26,467 bases of DNA, from NCBI GenBank assembly GCA_030849075.1, contig JASAOO010003167.1, positions 1 through 26,467 of the forward strand, given 5' to 3'. Source of the DNA: Zelonia costaricensis. Taxonomy: Eukaryota; Euglenozoa; Kinetoplastea; Trypanosomatida; Trypanosomatidae. Below are positions 8,221 to 16,965 of the stretch, in pieces. A program made the translations under genes and the position numbers. The notes under the pieces are model-generated. The model was not told where the DNA came from. It saw nothing but the letters and a program-made list of their open reading frames with translations, and did not search any database. Within the stretch, counting starts at the first letter, position 1, and every line of letters starts with the position of its first letter.

Positions 8221-9723
8221 CTAGATGTCCGTAACACCCACCGCGCGAAGGTCAGCGGTCATGTACCGCTTCGGCTTCTCGGCGTGCGCCGGCACCGACT
8301 TCATGCCACCGCACGTCGGATCGATGTCAATGGGCGACTCCCACACCGACCGGCCCGTCAGCAACACTTCGCGGTCCACGTAGTCCACCACATTCGAGTA
8401 GTTGAACTGCACCACCTCCGCGATGTGCTTGCGCGTGTACAGGTCGTACTCGTACTTCCACGTGGGCACGTTCGGCCACTGCATCAGCGTCTCCTCCTGC
8501 GCCATCTCGCGCCGCACCGCCTCCTGATAAACCGGGTCGACCGCCGCGTACGGCTGCGCGGGCTGCTCCACCTCCTCGACCGCGAGCACCGCCGCGCCAT
8601 CCACCGCCGTGAGCCCGAGCGACTGCGCGTACGCAAACCCGTCCTTTGCGTCGTACGTCACGAGAACTTCCCACGGTCCCTCAATCTCGTCAGGATGCAC
8701 CGGCCGCGGCACCGCCGATGCGGCGGCGTAGCGCGGCGGCGGGCTCGTGATGTTCGGGAAGTTGCCCAGCTGGATGATGGCTTTGCTGAGGGCGGAGCGT
8801 TGCTGGTACTTGATGTGCTCCAGCGGACTGCGCGGTGGCGGCGGACGTGTCTGCGGCTCCGGCACAGGCACCTGCGCCGCCGTGACCACAGACCCCGCGA
8901 CGTGCGGCGCGGACGCGACCGCCGCCTCGCCGTCACACTCCCGCTGCGATGACGCGGTGGCGTCTACCGCATTCGTCAACTCCGGGATCCGCTGCTGCGC
9001 TTGTGCCTGTCCGCTGACGACCCCCGGCGCGAGCTCGACGACAGCGTAGTCGTACACGCTCGCCGGCGCGCTGGCATGACCGGGACTGCCCGGCCACTTG
9101 TAGTACTCCTCCACATCACGCTTCTCCGTCATGTAGTGCTGCCAGAGCTGCTCGGCGTCGCGCTTCTGCGCCAGCACCTCCGCCGGCAGTTGCAGCGTCA
9201 GCCTCACGATTCCCTTGTGCGCGGCGAACACGTCGTAGCGACCGAGCAGCTCTCGGAGCCGCGCCTCGTCGACGCGCTTGCTGAGCGTCAGCTTCACGGT
9301 GCTGGTCGGGTCGTGGGCGCCGGGCGGTGGCGGAGGCCCGGGCGGGTAGCGGTAGATCCCCTTGGCAAGCCGCTCCTTGAAGATGCGCACCGCCTCCGCC
9401 GTGGCCTCGGCGTCACGCTCCTTCACGACCTTCTTGAGGTTCTCCATCGAGACCTCAATCATCTTCAGCCGCGACGGCGCAGGCATCGCCCCGAGCTCCT
9501 CTTGGTGCTTAAGGTAGTGCTGCTTCACCGTGCTGAGCATGTTGCGCTCCTTCAGCAGCGACAACCAGATCTGCTGGAGGTCGGCGAGGCTCTTGCGGCG
9601 CAGACTCTCCAGCGGCCACGACCCACCGGGAATGGCGGGCCGCTTATTGTTAAGGAAATTGCCATCGACAAACTCGTACAGCGCCGCGGCGTTGGCGCAC
9701 CGCCTAGTGCCCCGCATCACCAT
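8221..9723 (-). CDS. Mitochondrial large-subunit ribosomal protein uL29m (MRP-L47)
   Basis: This 500-residue protein starts at the first ATG of the frame (ends at 9723; four codons further upstream begin with TTG, and a second ATG follows two codons later). Residues about 17-105 match the MRP-L47/uL29 family. A WPLESLRRKS segment leads into LADLQQIW and LLKERNML, followed by an MPAPSRL and SMENLKKVVKERD helix. This is the region that packs near the exit of the mitoribosomal peptide tunnel in known structures. The remaining 390 residues, including a Pro-rich linker near 127-137, are a kinetoplastid-size extension compared with bacterial L29 (about 65 residues). The short Arg-containing N-terminus is compatible with a mitochondrial presequence. 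The family call is strong; the function of the extension is unknown. Confidence 0.93.
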   Translation of the reverse strand: MVMRGTRRCANAAALYEFVDGNFLNNKRPAIPGGSWPLESLRRKSLADLQQIWLSLLKERNMLSTVKQHYLKHQEELGAMPAPSRLKMIEVSMENLKKVVKERDAEATAEAVRIFKERLAKGIYRYPPGPPPPPGAHDPTSTVKLTLSKRVDEARLRELLGRYDVFAAHKGIVRLTLQLPAEVLAQKRDAEQLWQHYMTEKRDVEEYYKWPGSPGHASAPASVYDYAVVELAPGVVSGQAQAQQRIPELTNAVDATASSQRECDGEAAVASAPHVAGSVVTAAQVPVPEPQTRPPPPRSPLEHIKYQQRSALSKAIIQLGNFPNITSPPPRYAAASAVPRPVHPDEIEGPWEVLVTYDAKDGFAYAQSLGLTAVDGAAVLAVEEVEQPAQPYAAVDPVYQEAVRREMAQEETLMQWPNVPTWKYEYDLYTRKHIAEVVQFNYSNVVDYVDREVLLTGRSVWESPIDIDPTCGGMKSVPAHAEKPKRYMTADLRAVGVTDI

Positions 9724-9813
9724 TGGGTCGACCAAATGACGTGGGGTGGAGGAGGAGGACGAGGTGGAGAGGAGGACCCGATGCTTGTGGGAGAGGGTAC
9801 TCGCTGTGCGCTG

Positions 9814-9972
9814 CTACGGCGCGCACGTCATTGCGTGTGTGTGCGTGTTTCGCGATGTGGTAGCGAGGTCGCAACACACGGCGACAGACACAGAATCGAG
9901 TAGATGGGCAGGCAGAAGCGGGGGGGGGGGTAGTGGTAGTGGTAGTGGTAGTGGTAGTGGCGAGGGAAGGAC
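9814..9972 (-). promoter_or_regulatory. Predicted spliced-leader acceptor, uL29m gene
   Basis: In the sense direction no AG occurs from 9972 down to 9816, a stretch that includes a C11 run (9930-9920) and pyrimidine-rich sequence. The first AG is at 9815-9814, giving a leader of about 90 nt. An ATG just upstream of that AG would be spliced off. Confidence 0.5.
9920..9960 (+). repeat. G11 run followed by a TAGTGG hexamer array (x5)
   Basis: Eleven G (9920-9930) are followed by five perfect copies of TAGTGG (9931-9960). In the transcript the array reads as CCACTA repeats running into C11. It sits inside the AG-free polypyrimidine zone of the uL29m acceptor, so its length may influence splicing. 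The unit is not the TTAGGG telomere repeat. Confidence 0.85.
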
Positions 9973-10326
9973 CTGAGACGCAGCTCCGCCAGCATGCGGG
10001 CACAGCGCGCGGTACTGACACCACAACACAGACAGTGCAGGCGATAGAGTGGCGTGAGAGAGAGAGAGGGGAAGGAGCTGTGGGGCTCCCCCGCTCCAAG
10101 CCTTGCACTGCTGGGAGGAGGAGGAGAGGGGAGGGGGGGGGTAAAGGGCGCCTTTTACCCCCTTCCGCGTTGTGTTCGTCTCTCTTGTGCACTCTTCGTG
10201 GAGTGGGTGACCAAACAACGAGGTCGGTTGCCGCGGCTGCGCGTGCCTTTCCGTGGCCCTATCAGGGCTACCACTACCATCCACACCGACCAGCTGTGCT
10301 TCCGCCTGGCCCCGACCGAGTCGGCG

Positions 10327-10416
10327 CACGTGGGCCCCGCCGTGACGACCCCGGTCCTTCCCCTTCCCCCTCCCCCCGCTGCGCTTCGTTATGGGCTCTC
10401 TCCACGGGCCCACGTG
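10327..10416. repeat. 11-bp perfect inverted repeat with a 68-nt loop
   Basis: CACGTGGGCCC at 10327-10337 is the exact reverse complement of GGGCCCACGTG at 10406-10416. The arms enclose 68 nt rich in C and T on the plus strand. It lies about 165-255 nt downstream of the TPR gene stop, so it could close a large stem-loop in that gene's 3' UTR. Confidence 0.7.
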
Positions 10417-10580
10417 AGACGCCGGAGGGAGGGCGGAAACGCACGGCGTGAGTGGAGGGGGAAGGGGGGGGGGCGGCGTGCTGGCTGGTGCGGGCGCCGC
10501 GCTGCAGCTTCCACCGCTCATCTCGCGCCGTCTGCGCCTGTAGGGAGGAGGACGACGGAGGTGGGAGGCGAAAAGCGGCA

Positions 10581-11387
10581 TCAGGCGAACATGCGCTGCA
10601 TCATCTTCTTTTCCCGCGCCGCCTCGGCCTGCCGCCCCTCCTCTACAGCCCGTCGCAGCTGAACCACGACCGCGTCGTCATGTCCCGGCACCCCGACACT
10701 CCCTGATGGCGCCTGCGTCGCTCGCGACAACTCCGCCAGCGCCTGCAGGTCCGCCTCCGCGGCGGCCCAGTCGCACAGCGCCACGTAGCACGACGCCCGG
10801 CGCTGAAGCGCTTTCCCAGCCGGCGTCTCACACGCAGGCAGCGGCGCGCTGCCGCTGGTGTTGTCGAGGGCGGCGCGCAGCGCCGGCACCTCCAACACGG
10901 CGGACGCGCACTTGACCCCCTCGCGGTACCGCCCGAGCTTGAGGTGGGCCAGCGCTAAGTTGTTCAGCGTTGTCGCGTAGAGCTGCACCATCGCGGCGTG
11001 CGGCGACGTCGATGACGCCTGTGCAGACGCGGCCGCCGACGATGATGACGACGCCGGGGACTGCTGCTGCGGCGGCGGTTGCGAGCCGCACCCCGCCCCC
11101 GGCGCACGCCGTCGCTGCTGTGTGAGAAGCTGCACGAGGCCGTCGCTGCCCGCGTCCCCACTCGCAGGCGTGCCCTTGCTATTGCTGCTGCTCAGAGCGG
11201 CGGGGGAGGCTGCAGTGACGACGCTGTCGGGGAGGTGCTCGGAGAGGTACAGGTACACGCGCTTGTACTGGAAGACCGCGCCACGCAAGTTGCCCGACTG
11301 CAGGGCGTTGTTGCCGGCCGCCTTGGCCGCTTGTGCCTGTTCCAGGCAGTACGTTGCCTTGTCGGGCATCGGCGCGGACGACGTCAT
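10581..11387 (-). CDS. TPR protein, FKBP-tail/TTC9-like
   Basis: This is a 268-residue protein starting at an ATG ending at 11387. Three TPR-type helical pairs are visible. The first is at about 16-50 (KAAGNNALQSG...AVFQYKR, the classic K-GN start). The second is at about 132-168 (LYATTLNNLALAHLKLGRY). The third is at about 189-220 (GKALQRRASCYVALCDW..AEADL). The final residues, EKKMMQRMFA, resemble the closing helix of FKBP52/AIP-type co-chaperones. A Ser/Gln/Pro-rich insert of about 75 residues separates the first and second repeats. There is no peptidyl-prolyl isomerase domain. TPR domains of this class bind Hsp90/Hsp70 C-terminal EEVD tails, so a cytosolic co-chaperone or adaptor role is inferred; the clamp residues were not individually verified. 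Confidence 0.88.
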   Translation of the reverse strand: MTSSAPMPDKATYCLEQAQAAKAAGNNALQSGNLRGAVFQYKRVYLYLSEHLPDSVVTAASPAALSSSNSKGTPASGDAGSDGLVQLLTQQRRRAPGAGCGSQPPPQQQSPASSSSSAAASAQASSTSPHAAMVQLYATTLNNLALAHLKLGRYREGVKCASAVLEVPALRAALDNTSGSAPLPACETPAGKALQRRASCYVALCDWAAAEADLQALAELSRATQAPSGSVGVPGHDDAVVVQLRRAVEEGRQAEAAREKKMMQRMFA

Positions 11388-11884
11388 GGTGATCGGGCAG
11401 CCTCTAGCACGTGCCTCGGTGTCTGTGTGTGTGTGTGTAGGAGTCGGTGTGCCCTTTGAAAAACGGATGAAGGGAGTGCAAGCAAAGTGGAAAGGGGAGG
11501 GGTTGGTGACGTGTGGCGATCCTCACCGCTACATGTGTGTCTGTGTGTGTGTGAGCACTCCTACAGCGGAGCTTGCGCGTGTACGAACGCGACGCGGATT
11601 TCGTCCTCCACGCTGACACCAGACAACGACACATCTGCACGTGCCGCCACCAAAGCAGCCGTCGCGCTTCAGCTCGCCGTTGCGCTGGCTCGCTTTCCTT
11701 GTCTCCCCCTTTCGGAGTCATGACGACTCGTGTGTGTGTGTGTGTGCGTGTCGCTGTGAGAAGACGCGTCGGTCGCGGCACTCTTCCCCCTCCCCCCAAC
11801 CCCCCGTGTGCGCTGCCGGGTCTCTCGCCGCGGCGAAACGCGAGAGGGAGGTCGAGAGAGAGAGAGCGCGGCGCAGGGGGCGCT
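11388..11884 (-). other. Spacer between the pseudouridine synthase and TPR genes
   Basis: This 497-nt spacer is the shortest in the window. It carries GT-rich stretches on the plus strand near 11536-11552 and 11731-11750 and the TPR acceptor. Nothing else is recognisable. Confidence 0.6.
11454..11521 (-). promoter_or_regulatory. Predicted spliced-leader acceptor, TPR gene
   Basis: A polypyrimidine-rich sense stretch with no AG runs from 11521 to 11456. The first AG is at 11455-11454. The predicted leader is about 66 nt and contains a sense CA tract (complement of about 11421-11438). Confidence 0.55.
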
Positions 11885-14800
11885 TCATGACTCTGGTGGT
11901 GGCTGTGGCGCTGGCGCCGAGGCACGCACCGTGCGCTCCGCCTCGCGAAGGCGCTGCAGGGCACGGCGCATATCCGCCGGCAGCGGGGCGTGCACCACCA
12001 CGCGGCCCAGCTCGCCCACCTCCTCCTCTGCAGAACACGCATCGTCGTCGGCGACGAGGATGTCCACTGCGTGGGCGTGCAGGGCGGCGCGCCGCATCCC
12101 GTACGTCGTGCCCGCCAACCCCGCCACAACGCCCGCGTGATACCGGGCATCGCCCAGAAGCGGGAAGCCGAGCAGCGCGAAGTGCTGGCGGATCTGGTGG
12201 CGCCGCCCGCTGCTGAGCTGCACCTCGACGTAGGACACCCCAGCCGACGCAAAGTGCTCCAGCACGCGGTAGCGGGTCACGGCCGGCCGCACATCCTGCA
12301 GCGCCGCGTGCGTCGTCGCGTATCCTTCATGCGCGTGTGTCAGCGCCGCGGGGGGGCTGCTGCCCGTCGATGGGGGGGCCATGGGGAATTGCCCAGGCTG
12401 CGGCGGCGACTGCGGTGGTGGCAGCGGCGAGCTTGCGTCACTTGCGGCAGACTCCAGCGCGAGCTGACCAGCGTGTCCGTGGCGGAGCTGGCGTCTGCGC
12501 AGCGAGGCTGCGTCGGCACCAGCCGCGAACACCGGGGCCCGCACGACACTCGCCGCGACGGGGCAGAGATGCGGGGACGTGTGGAAGAGCGGGAGCGCTG
12601 TGGCGGGCGTTGGCGAGGCGCCCGTGCACGACGCTGCGGCCGGACCTCCCGCGCGGCTCGCCGCGGGCGCCGCCGGTGGCGGCCAGCGCTGGACGAGCGC
12701 TCGATAGGTCTTGCGCACGCGATGCTGGCGCACGGTTGCGTCCGCCGCGGCGTGCAGGGCCGCCGGGGTGCGGGCGACAAGCACGACGCCGCTCGTGCCC
12801 ACGTCAATGCGGTTCACGAGCCCCTGCTGACGCAGCACGGGCACCGGCACGCTTCCTGTGGCTGGCGACGTCGTCGGCGTCGCTGGCGGCGCCCGCCACG
12901 GGAGCACCAGCGTCAGGTACGGGTAGACGAGGCACGGGTAGTGTGCGTGCAGGGTGCAGGTGACGCCGGCAGGCTTGACGAGCGCGTGCAGCCCGTACGG
13001 GAGCGACGGCGGACCGGCGAGTAGGCCTACATCACCACCGTCACCAATCAGTGAGGATGCAGCTGAGGAAGGATGGTGCACGGCACTGCACTCGCCTCCG
13101 CACCCCGCCCGCCTGCGCTGCCAGTGCGCCACAGCAGCGTTGAGGTTCAGCACGTACAGGTCCACCGCCAGCGGCGGCGCCGCCCCCGCGAATGCAGTGT
13201 CGTCGCCGCGGACGTAGCAAGCGAAGAAGGCGTCGGTGGTGCGTGTCGGGTAGCGATCGAGGCGGCGCAGCGAGCGGCCTGCAAGCCGCGCTGTTGCGCT
13301 CGTGTGCCATGCCGCAGGACTCAGCGTGAGGGAGGCCGCACCGTCGCACACCGTGCGGTGCGTCCCCTCGGCGCTCTCGCTCGCCTGCGGTGTGTGCGGC
13401 CGGGGCGGTGCGCAGGGCCCGTCCGCCGCGGCAGCCGGCATGACGAGGGCGAAGAAGGCGGCGTCGAAGGTCCCCTTGAAGTACGCCGCCACCCCGTGGG
13501 CCTTGTCGTGCGGCACCGCGAAGAAGATCGTTGCGGGAACGCTGTCCGCCGCGGGCTGCGCCAGCTGCTGCAGCACGAGCGCCGTCAGCACGGCCGCGGC
13601 GCTCTCTGGCGCGAGCACCACACACGGCGTGGAGTGGGCAAGGGTCGCCGTCAGCGTCGCGAGTGCGAGCCCGTGCCCATCCGCGATTTGGCTGAGGGTC
13701 TCGCAGTAGAGGGAGAGGTGGTAGTTGCGCCAGTCTTGCACGGCGGCGCACAGGCACGCCAAAGTGTCTCGAGACACGGGGTACGTGGCGGTGATGTCCG
13801 TGTCGCTACCGCCGTCCCGCGGCGCGGCGCGCCTGAACCGGCCACGCACCGCGCTGCCGGACGCCGTCGCAGCCCCAGCTTCCGTGTTGATGTTGTCGGT
13901 CGTGGCGGCCGTGGCGGTGACGGGCGTGGCCGCCTTCTCGGTGCTCGCCGCCGCCGCGTACGTCGCCGCGGGTGGAGGCGCGAAGAGCGACATGGCCGTC
14001 TGCGCAAATACGCGTTGGGCCGCCAGACTGTGCCGCCCCGCACGCACACCCACCGCGCCGTCGCACGTGCGGTGCCGTGGCGTTAGTGCCGTTGTGTGCT
14101 TGTCATGCTGCTGCTGGTCGTGCCGGCACGCGCCCGCGACGGCGCTATCGAGCATGCCGCTGCCGAGGGTGACGAAGAGGGCGTGCGTGTAGTCGTGCAG
14201 CGCGGCGTAGTCCTCGGGCGGGCGGGTGGCGAAGAGGGCTGCCGCGAGGTCGCTGCGCGCTGCCTGCAGCACCCGCGCCACCTCCGCTTCCGCGCCCTGC
14301 TCGCTGCCGTCTGCCGCGCCCTCCAGCGTCAGCGCGAGCACCCGCCCGAGCACACACAGCGGGTACCACGGCAGCCACTCCAGCGCGGCACTCCGCAGCA
14401 GGTACGGCTGCGGCACCGCGCCCCGACCCCCGCGCTGCCGTTGCGCGGCCTCGCGAAAGCGCACAAGCGACGGTGGCAGGTGACGCGGCAGGTGGCGCAG
14501 CACCCACAGCCGCCGGCGCAGCCGCAGCACCTCGTCACGAGACGGCGGCGCGGCCGCGGTACGAGCGGCTTGCACCTCTGCCGCCGCAGCGGTGTCGCGG
14601 TGGAAGGGCGATGTTGCGATGCCGACGCGCAGTCCCGGCGAGGGCGGGTGCTGGAGCAGGCGCACCTCCGCGGCCGTGACGGGGGCCGTGGCAAGCCGCC
14701 GGGGCAGCGTAGGAGTCCGTGTGGTGGCGCGGGGCTGCACCGGCACGCGGCGGCGACGTCGCAGTCGAGCGGCAGTGAAGAGGCCCGAAACGGTAGCCGT

Positions 14801-15940
14801 CGCGCACGCGTCCGATGGCGGTGCTGCCGCAGCGCCCGGCTGCTCCGCCAGCGACGGCCCCGAGTCGCCGTCCGACTCGATGCGGTCACGGAGGAGGCGC
14901 ATCGCGTGCTGCCAGCGACCCCGCAGGAGCAGCCGCGTCAGGGAGGCGTCCACCCCCGCAGGACCGCGCAGCGCGCCGTCATCGCCTTCATCGTCGGCAG
15001 CACCGCCACCGACCACCACGCCCTCTTCCGCCGCATCGTCCACCAGAGTCGCATCGTCCACCAGAGTCGCATCGCTCGTGCCCTCGCGCAGCCGCGTGTG
15101 CCGGTGGCGCACCTCCGCGTACCAACACGCGGCCCACGCTATCAGGCGGCGCTCCGCCTGCGTCGTGGCGTCTTCGCCGGCGGTGCTGCCGTCCACGGCG
15201 TGCACCGCGTCCGACCACACGGCGGTCCGTGGGACGACGGGCCGCCACTCCTGCGGCGTCGCGGCTACGAGGAGGTCGCGCACGTGCCGGTCGTACAGGC
15301 GCCGGTAGTCTGACGTGGCGACTCGCATCGCCGCCGCGCGGACGGCGTGCAGCAGGCCTGCGTAGTGCTCCAGCAGCTGGCGCTCCTTTGCTGGCACCTC
15401 CATCGTCTGGTGGTCGACGCCAGACGCGTCGGTGACATCGGCGAGTGTGGCCGCCGCCGCGTGTGTGTGCTGTGGCCGCACGCAGGCCGTGCGCGGTGGC
15501 GGGTGGGCGTGGCACCACCAACGGAACGCGAGGGCGGCGTCGACGGCGTCCCGCAGAGCGCGGCAGCGGCGTTCTCGGTCGCTCGTCTCGTCACCGTCTT
15601 CGACCCTCTGCGGGCACGGCCGATGGCGGCGCAGCTGCTGCTGCTGCTGCTGCCGGCGGTGGTAGTGCAGGTGCTCCGTGCTCTTGCGGCGTTGCTCGTG
15701 AGGTTGGGGCGTCGTGAGGGGCGGAGGTCGCCGCTCTGATCCTCTGCGGGGTGACTGCCCGCGCTGCCACACGGAGCTAGTGGGGAGGAAGCCGGTGTGC
15801 CGCAGTGGACATCGCAGCGGCGCAGTGAAGACGGCGGTGCAGGGCACGTGCGCACCGAAGGAGTTCGCGTGTGCGGCCACGACACCGGCAGCGCGAAGGC
15901 AGCGCTGTACGTGCAGTGCCGTGCGCATGAAGTACGCCAT
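11885..15940 (-). CDS. Large RluA-family RNA pseudouridine synthase, probably mitochondrial
   Basis: This is a 1,351-residue protein from the ATG ending at 15940. The C-terminal part (about 975-1300) carries the RluA-type signature: KPAGV, NRIDVGTSGVVLVAR with the catalytic Asp at residue 1046, KTYRALV, then SGRRHQIRQHF and LLGDARY near 1240-1265. Enzymes of this family isomerise uridine to pseudouridine in rRNA or tRNA. The active motif reads NRID where most relatives have HRLD. A low-complexity insert of about 130 residues splits the domain between the Tyr and HQIR motifs. The remaining 970 N-terminal residues are unassigned; they begin with a basic, hydroxylated, Asp/Glu-poor stretch (MAYFMRTALHVQRCLRAAG) typical of mitochondrial import signals. 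The T. brucei mitoribosome assembly factor mt-LAF3 (RPUSD4-like) is a candidate orthologue; this was not tested. Confidence 0.88.
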   Translation of the reverse strand: MAYFMRTALHVQRCLRAAGVVAAHANSFGAHVPCTAVFTAPLRCPLRHTGFLPTSSVWQRGQSPRRGSERRPPPLTTPQPHEQRRKSTEHLHYHRRQQQQQQLRRHRPCPQRVEDGDETSDRERRCRALRDAVDAALAFRWWCHAHPPPRTACVRPQHTHAAAATLADVTDASGVDHQTMEVPAKERQLLEHYAGLLHAVRAAAMRVATSDYRRLYDRHVRDLLVAATPQEWRPVVPRTAVWSDAVHAVDGSTAGEDATTQAERRLIAWAACWYAEVRHRHTRLREGTSDATLVDDATLVDDAAEEGVVVGGGAADDEGDDGALRGPAGVDASLTRLLLRGRWQHAMRLLRDRIESDGDSGPSLAEQPGAAAAPPSDACATATVSGLFTAARLRRRRRVPVQPRATTRTPTLPRRLATAPVTAAEVRLLQHPPSPGLRVGIATSPFHRDTAAAAEVQAARTAAAPPSRDEVLRLRRRLWVLRHLPRHLPPSLVRFREAAQRQRGGRGAVPQPYLLRSAALEWLPWYPLCVLGRVLALTLEGAADGSEQGAEAEVARVLQAARSDLAAALFATRPPEDYAALHDYTHALFVTLGSGMLDSAVAGACRHDQQQHDKHTTALTPRHRTCDGAVGVRAGRHSLAAQRVFAQTAMSLFAPPPAATYAAAASTEKAATPVTATAATTDNINTEAGAATASGSAVRGRFRRAAPRDGGSDTDITATYPVSRDTLACLCAAVQDWRNYHLSLYCETLSQIADGHGLALATLTATLAHSTPCVVLAPESAAAVLTALVLQQLAQPAADSVPATIFFAVPHDKAHGVAAYFKGTFDAAFFALVMPAAAADGPCAPPRPHTPQASESAEGTHRTVCDGAASLTLSPAAWHTSATARLAGRSLRRLDRYPTRTTDAFFACYVRGDDTAFAGAAPPLAVDLYVLNLNAAVAHWQRRRAGCGGECSAVHHPSSAASSLIGDGGDVGLLAGPPSLPYGLHALVKPAGVTCTLHAHYPCLVYPYLTLVLPWRAPPATPTTSPATGSVPVPVLRQQGLVNRIDVGTSGVVLVARTPAALHAAADATVRQHRVRKTYRALVQRWPPPAAPAASRAGGPAAASCTGASPTPATALPLFHTSPHLCPVAASVVRAPVFAAGADAASLRRRQLRHGHAGQLALESAASDASSPLPPPQSPPQPGQFPMAPPSTGSSPPAALTHAHEGYATTHAALQDVRPAVTRYRVLEHFASAGVSYVEVQLSSGRRHQIRQHFALLGFPLLGDARYHAGVVAGLAGTTYGMRRAALHAHAVDILVADDDACSAEEEVGELGRVVVHAPLPADMRRALQRLREAERTVRASAPAPQPPPES
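15033..15068. repeat. 18-bp in-frame tandem duplication
   Basis: Two perfect 18-bp copies (15033-15050 and 15051-15068) encode a doubled acidic hexapeptide (DATLVD) in the N-terminal extension of the pseudouridine synthase. It is in frame and therefore tolerated; a recent slippage event is likely. Confidence 0.85.
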
Positions 15941-15990
15941 GGGTTAAGTGTGCCTGCTTGCGTGCGTGTGTGTGTGTGTGAGTGCGGGCG

Positions 15991-16049
15991 CTTAGGTGTG
16001 TGCATGTGTGTATGTGGGTGGAGGAGCGTGTTCAGTGGTGCATCGCCGC
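15991..16049 (-). promoter_or_regulatory. Predicted spliced-leader acceptor, pseudouridine synthase gene (weak)
   Basis: Sense sequence from 16049 to 15993 lacks AG and is pyrimidine/CA-rich. The first AG is at 15992-15991, giving a leader of about 50 nt that contains a sense CA tract (complement of 15966-15980). A competing AG lies inside the hairpin at 16062-16081, and another strong candidate lies near 16967. The choice is uncertain. Confidence 0.35.
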
Positions 16050-16061
16050 CTGCTCTCCTCT

Positions 16062-16081
16062 CCCCCTCTATGGAGAGGGGG
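16062..16081. repeat. 8-bp stem, 4-nt loop hairpin
   Basis: CCCCCTCT (16062-16069), loop ATGG, AGAGGGGG (16074-16081). In the transcript the pyrimidine arm is followed by a CATAG loop region, so a potential polypyrimidine tract and acceptor AG would be paired with a downstream G run. Confidence 0.65.
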
Positions 16082-16918
16082 TGCGCGCTTCCGGGGAACG
16101 GAGAAGAGGCGTGTGTGTGTGGGTGCGTGCGTGCGTGCGTGGGCGGCGGGTGAAGCGTCGCCGCGCGTCGTGCATGCTGGCGGCTCCCTCCACTTTGGAC
16201 AACTCCCCTCCCCCCCCCCCCACGCACACACACTCAGCGGGCGGCGCGCATCCTCTCCTGTGCCCGCCACCCGCTCCTTCCTTCCCTTGCGTCACCCAGC
16301 TGGCAGAGGGGCGACGGGGAGAAGGCTCGAGGGTGCGCGTGATGGGGGCGATAACCAGAAGTATGCGAGAGGGAAGGGGGGGGGAAGGAGGAGCCGCCAC
16401 CCCGCCCCTCTCTCTCCCCCTCCACTGCCGTCCACGACGGGGGTGGGTGGACTGTTAGGGGTGAGGAGTTCGGAGTGGTGCGTGTTGCTTCGTGGTTGTT
16501 TTGTTCCTTTTGTTCTTTGCGTGTCGTAAGGCGCATCGATGCGAGCGTGTGTGTGTGTAGACGCGTGCGATGGGCAGCGGGAGGGGTGAAGAGAGAGCGA
16601 GGCAGCGCGTCAGGACAGGAGCTGAGGGCAGACAGACACATACACAGACGCACATACACACGCAGCACTTCTTCCCTTCCACACACACGTAGATATGAGG
16701 AGGCAAGAGGGCGCCCAATGGGAGGTGGACGAGAAAGGAAGGACTAAAGGGGGAGACGGGGCGGAGGAGGGGGGGTGGGGGTGGGGGCCAAGAAGACGAC
16801 AACAAATTCCAATCGAAGCCACCTACCCCCCACGCACAGAGGAAAAAGAGGAAAGAAGAAGAAGAAGCGCTGCCTTCACCGACCCGCGTACGATGTCGCG
16901 CGTGTGCGCGCGTCTCTC

Positions 16919-16920
<2 letters not shown>

Positions 16921-16950
<30 letters not shown>
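16921..16950. repeat. (TG)15 microsatellite
   Basis: Thirty uninterrupted bases of TG on the plus strand, (CA)15 in the transcript. It lies just downstream (sense) of the orphan acceptor-like AG at 16967-16966. Confidence 0.9.
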
Positions 16951-16951
<1 letters not shown>

Positions 16952-16965
16952 ATGTGCGTCTTTGT

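Larger units (their letters stand above)
9724..10580 (-). other. Spacer between the TPR gene and uL29m
   Basis: This 857-nt spacer contains the 3' UTR of the TPR gene with a widely spaced perfect inverted repeat (10327-10337/10406-10416), a purine-rich plus-strand block around 10110-10142, and the acceptor zone of uL29m with its hexamer array. No ORF in it shows recognisable protein features. Confidence 0.6.

Noticed and set aside
9931..9960. Interstitial telomere repeat
   Set aside because: The unit is TAGTGG, not the TTAGGG of trypanosomatid telomeres.
14096..15313. 405-codon plus-strand open frame
   Set aside because: It is antisense to the pseudouridine synthase gene; no recognisable protein features.
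15265..16233. 322-codon minus-strand open frame overlapping the start of the pseudouridine synthase
   Set aside because: It is an alternate frame with His-Thr repeat peptides from CA tracts in its upstream part; not a gene.
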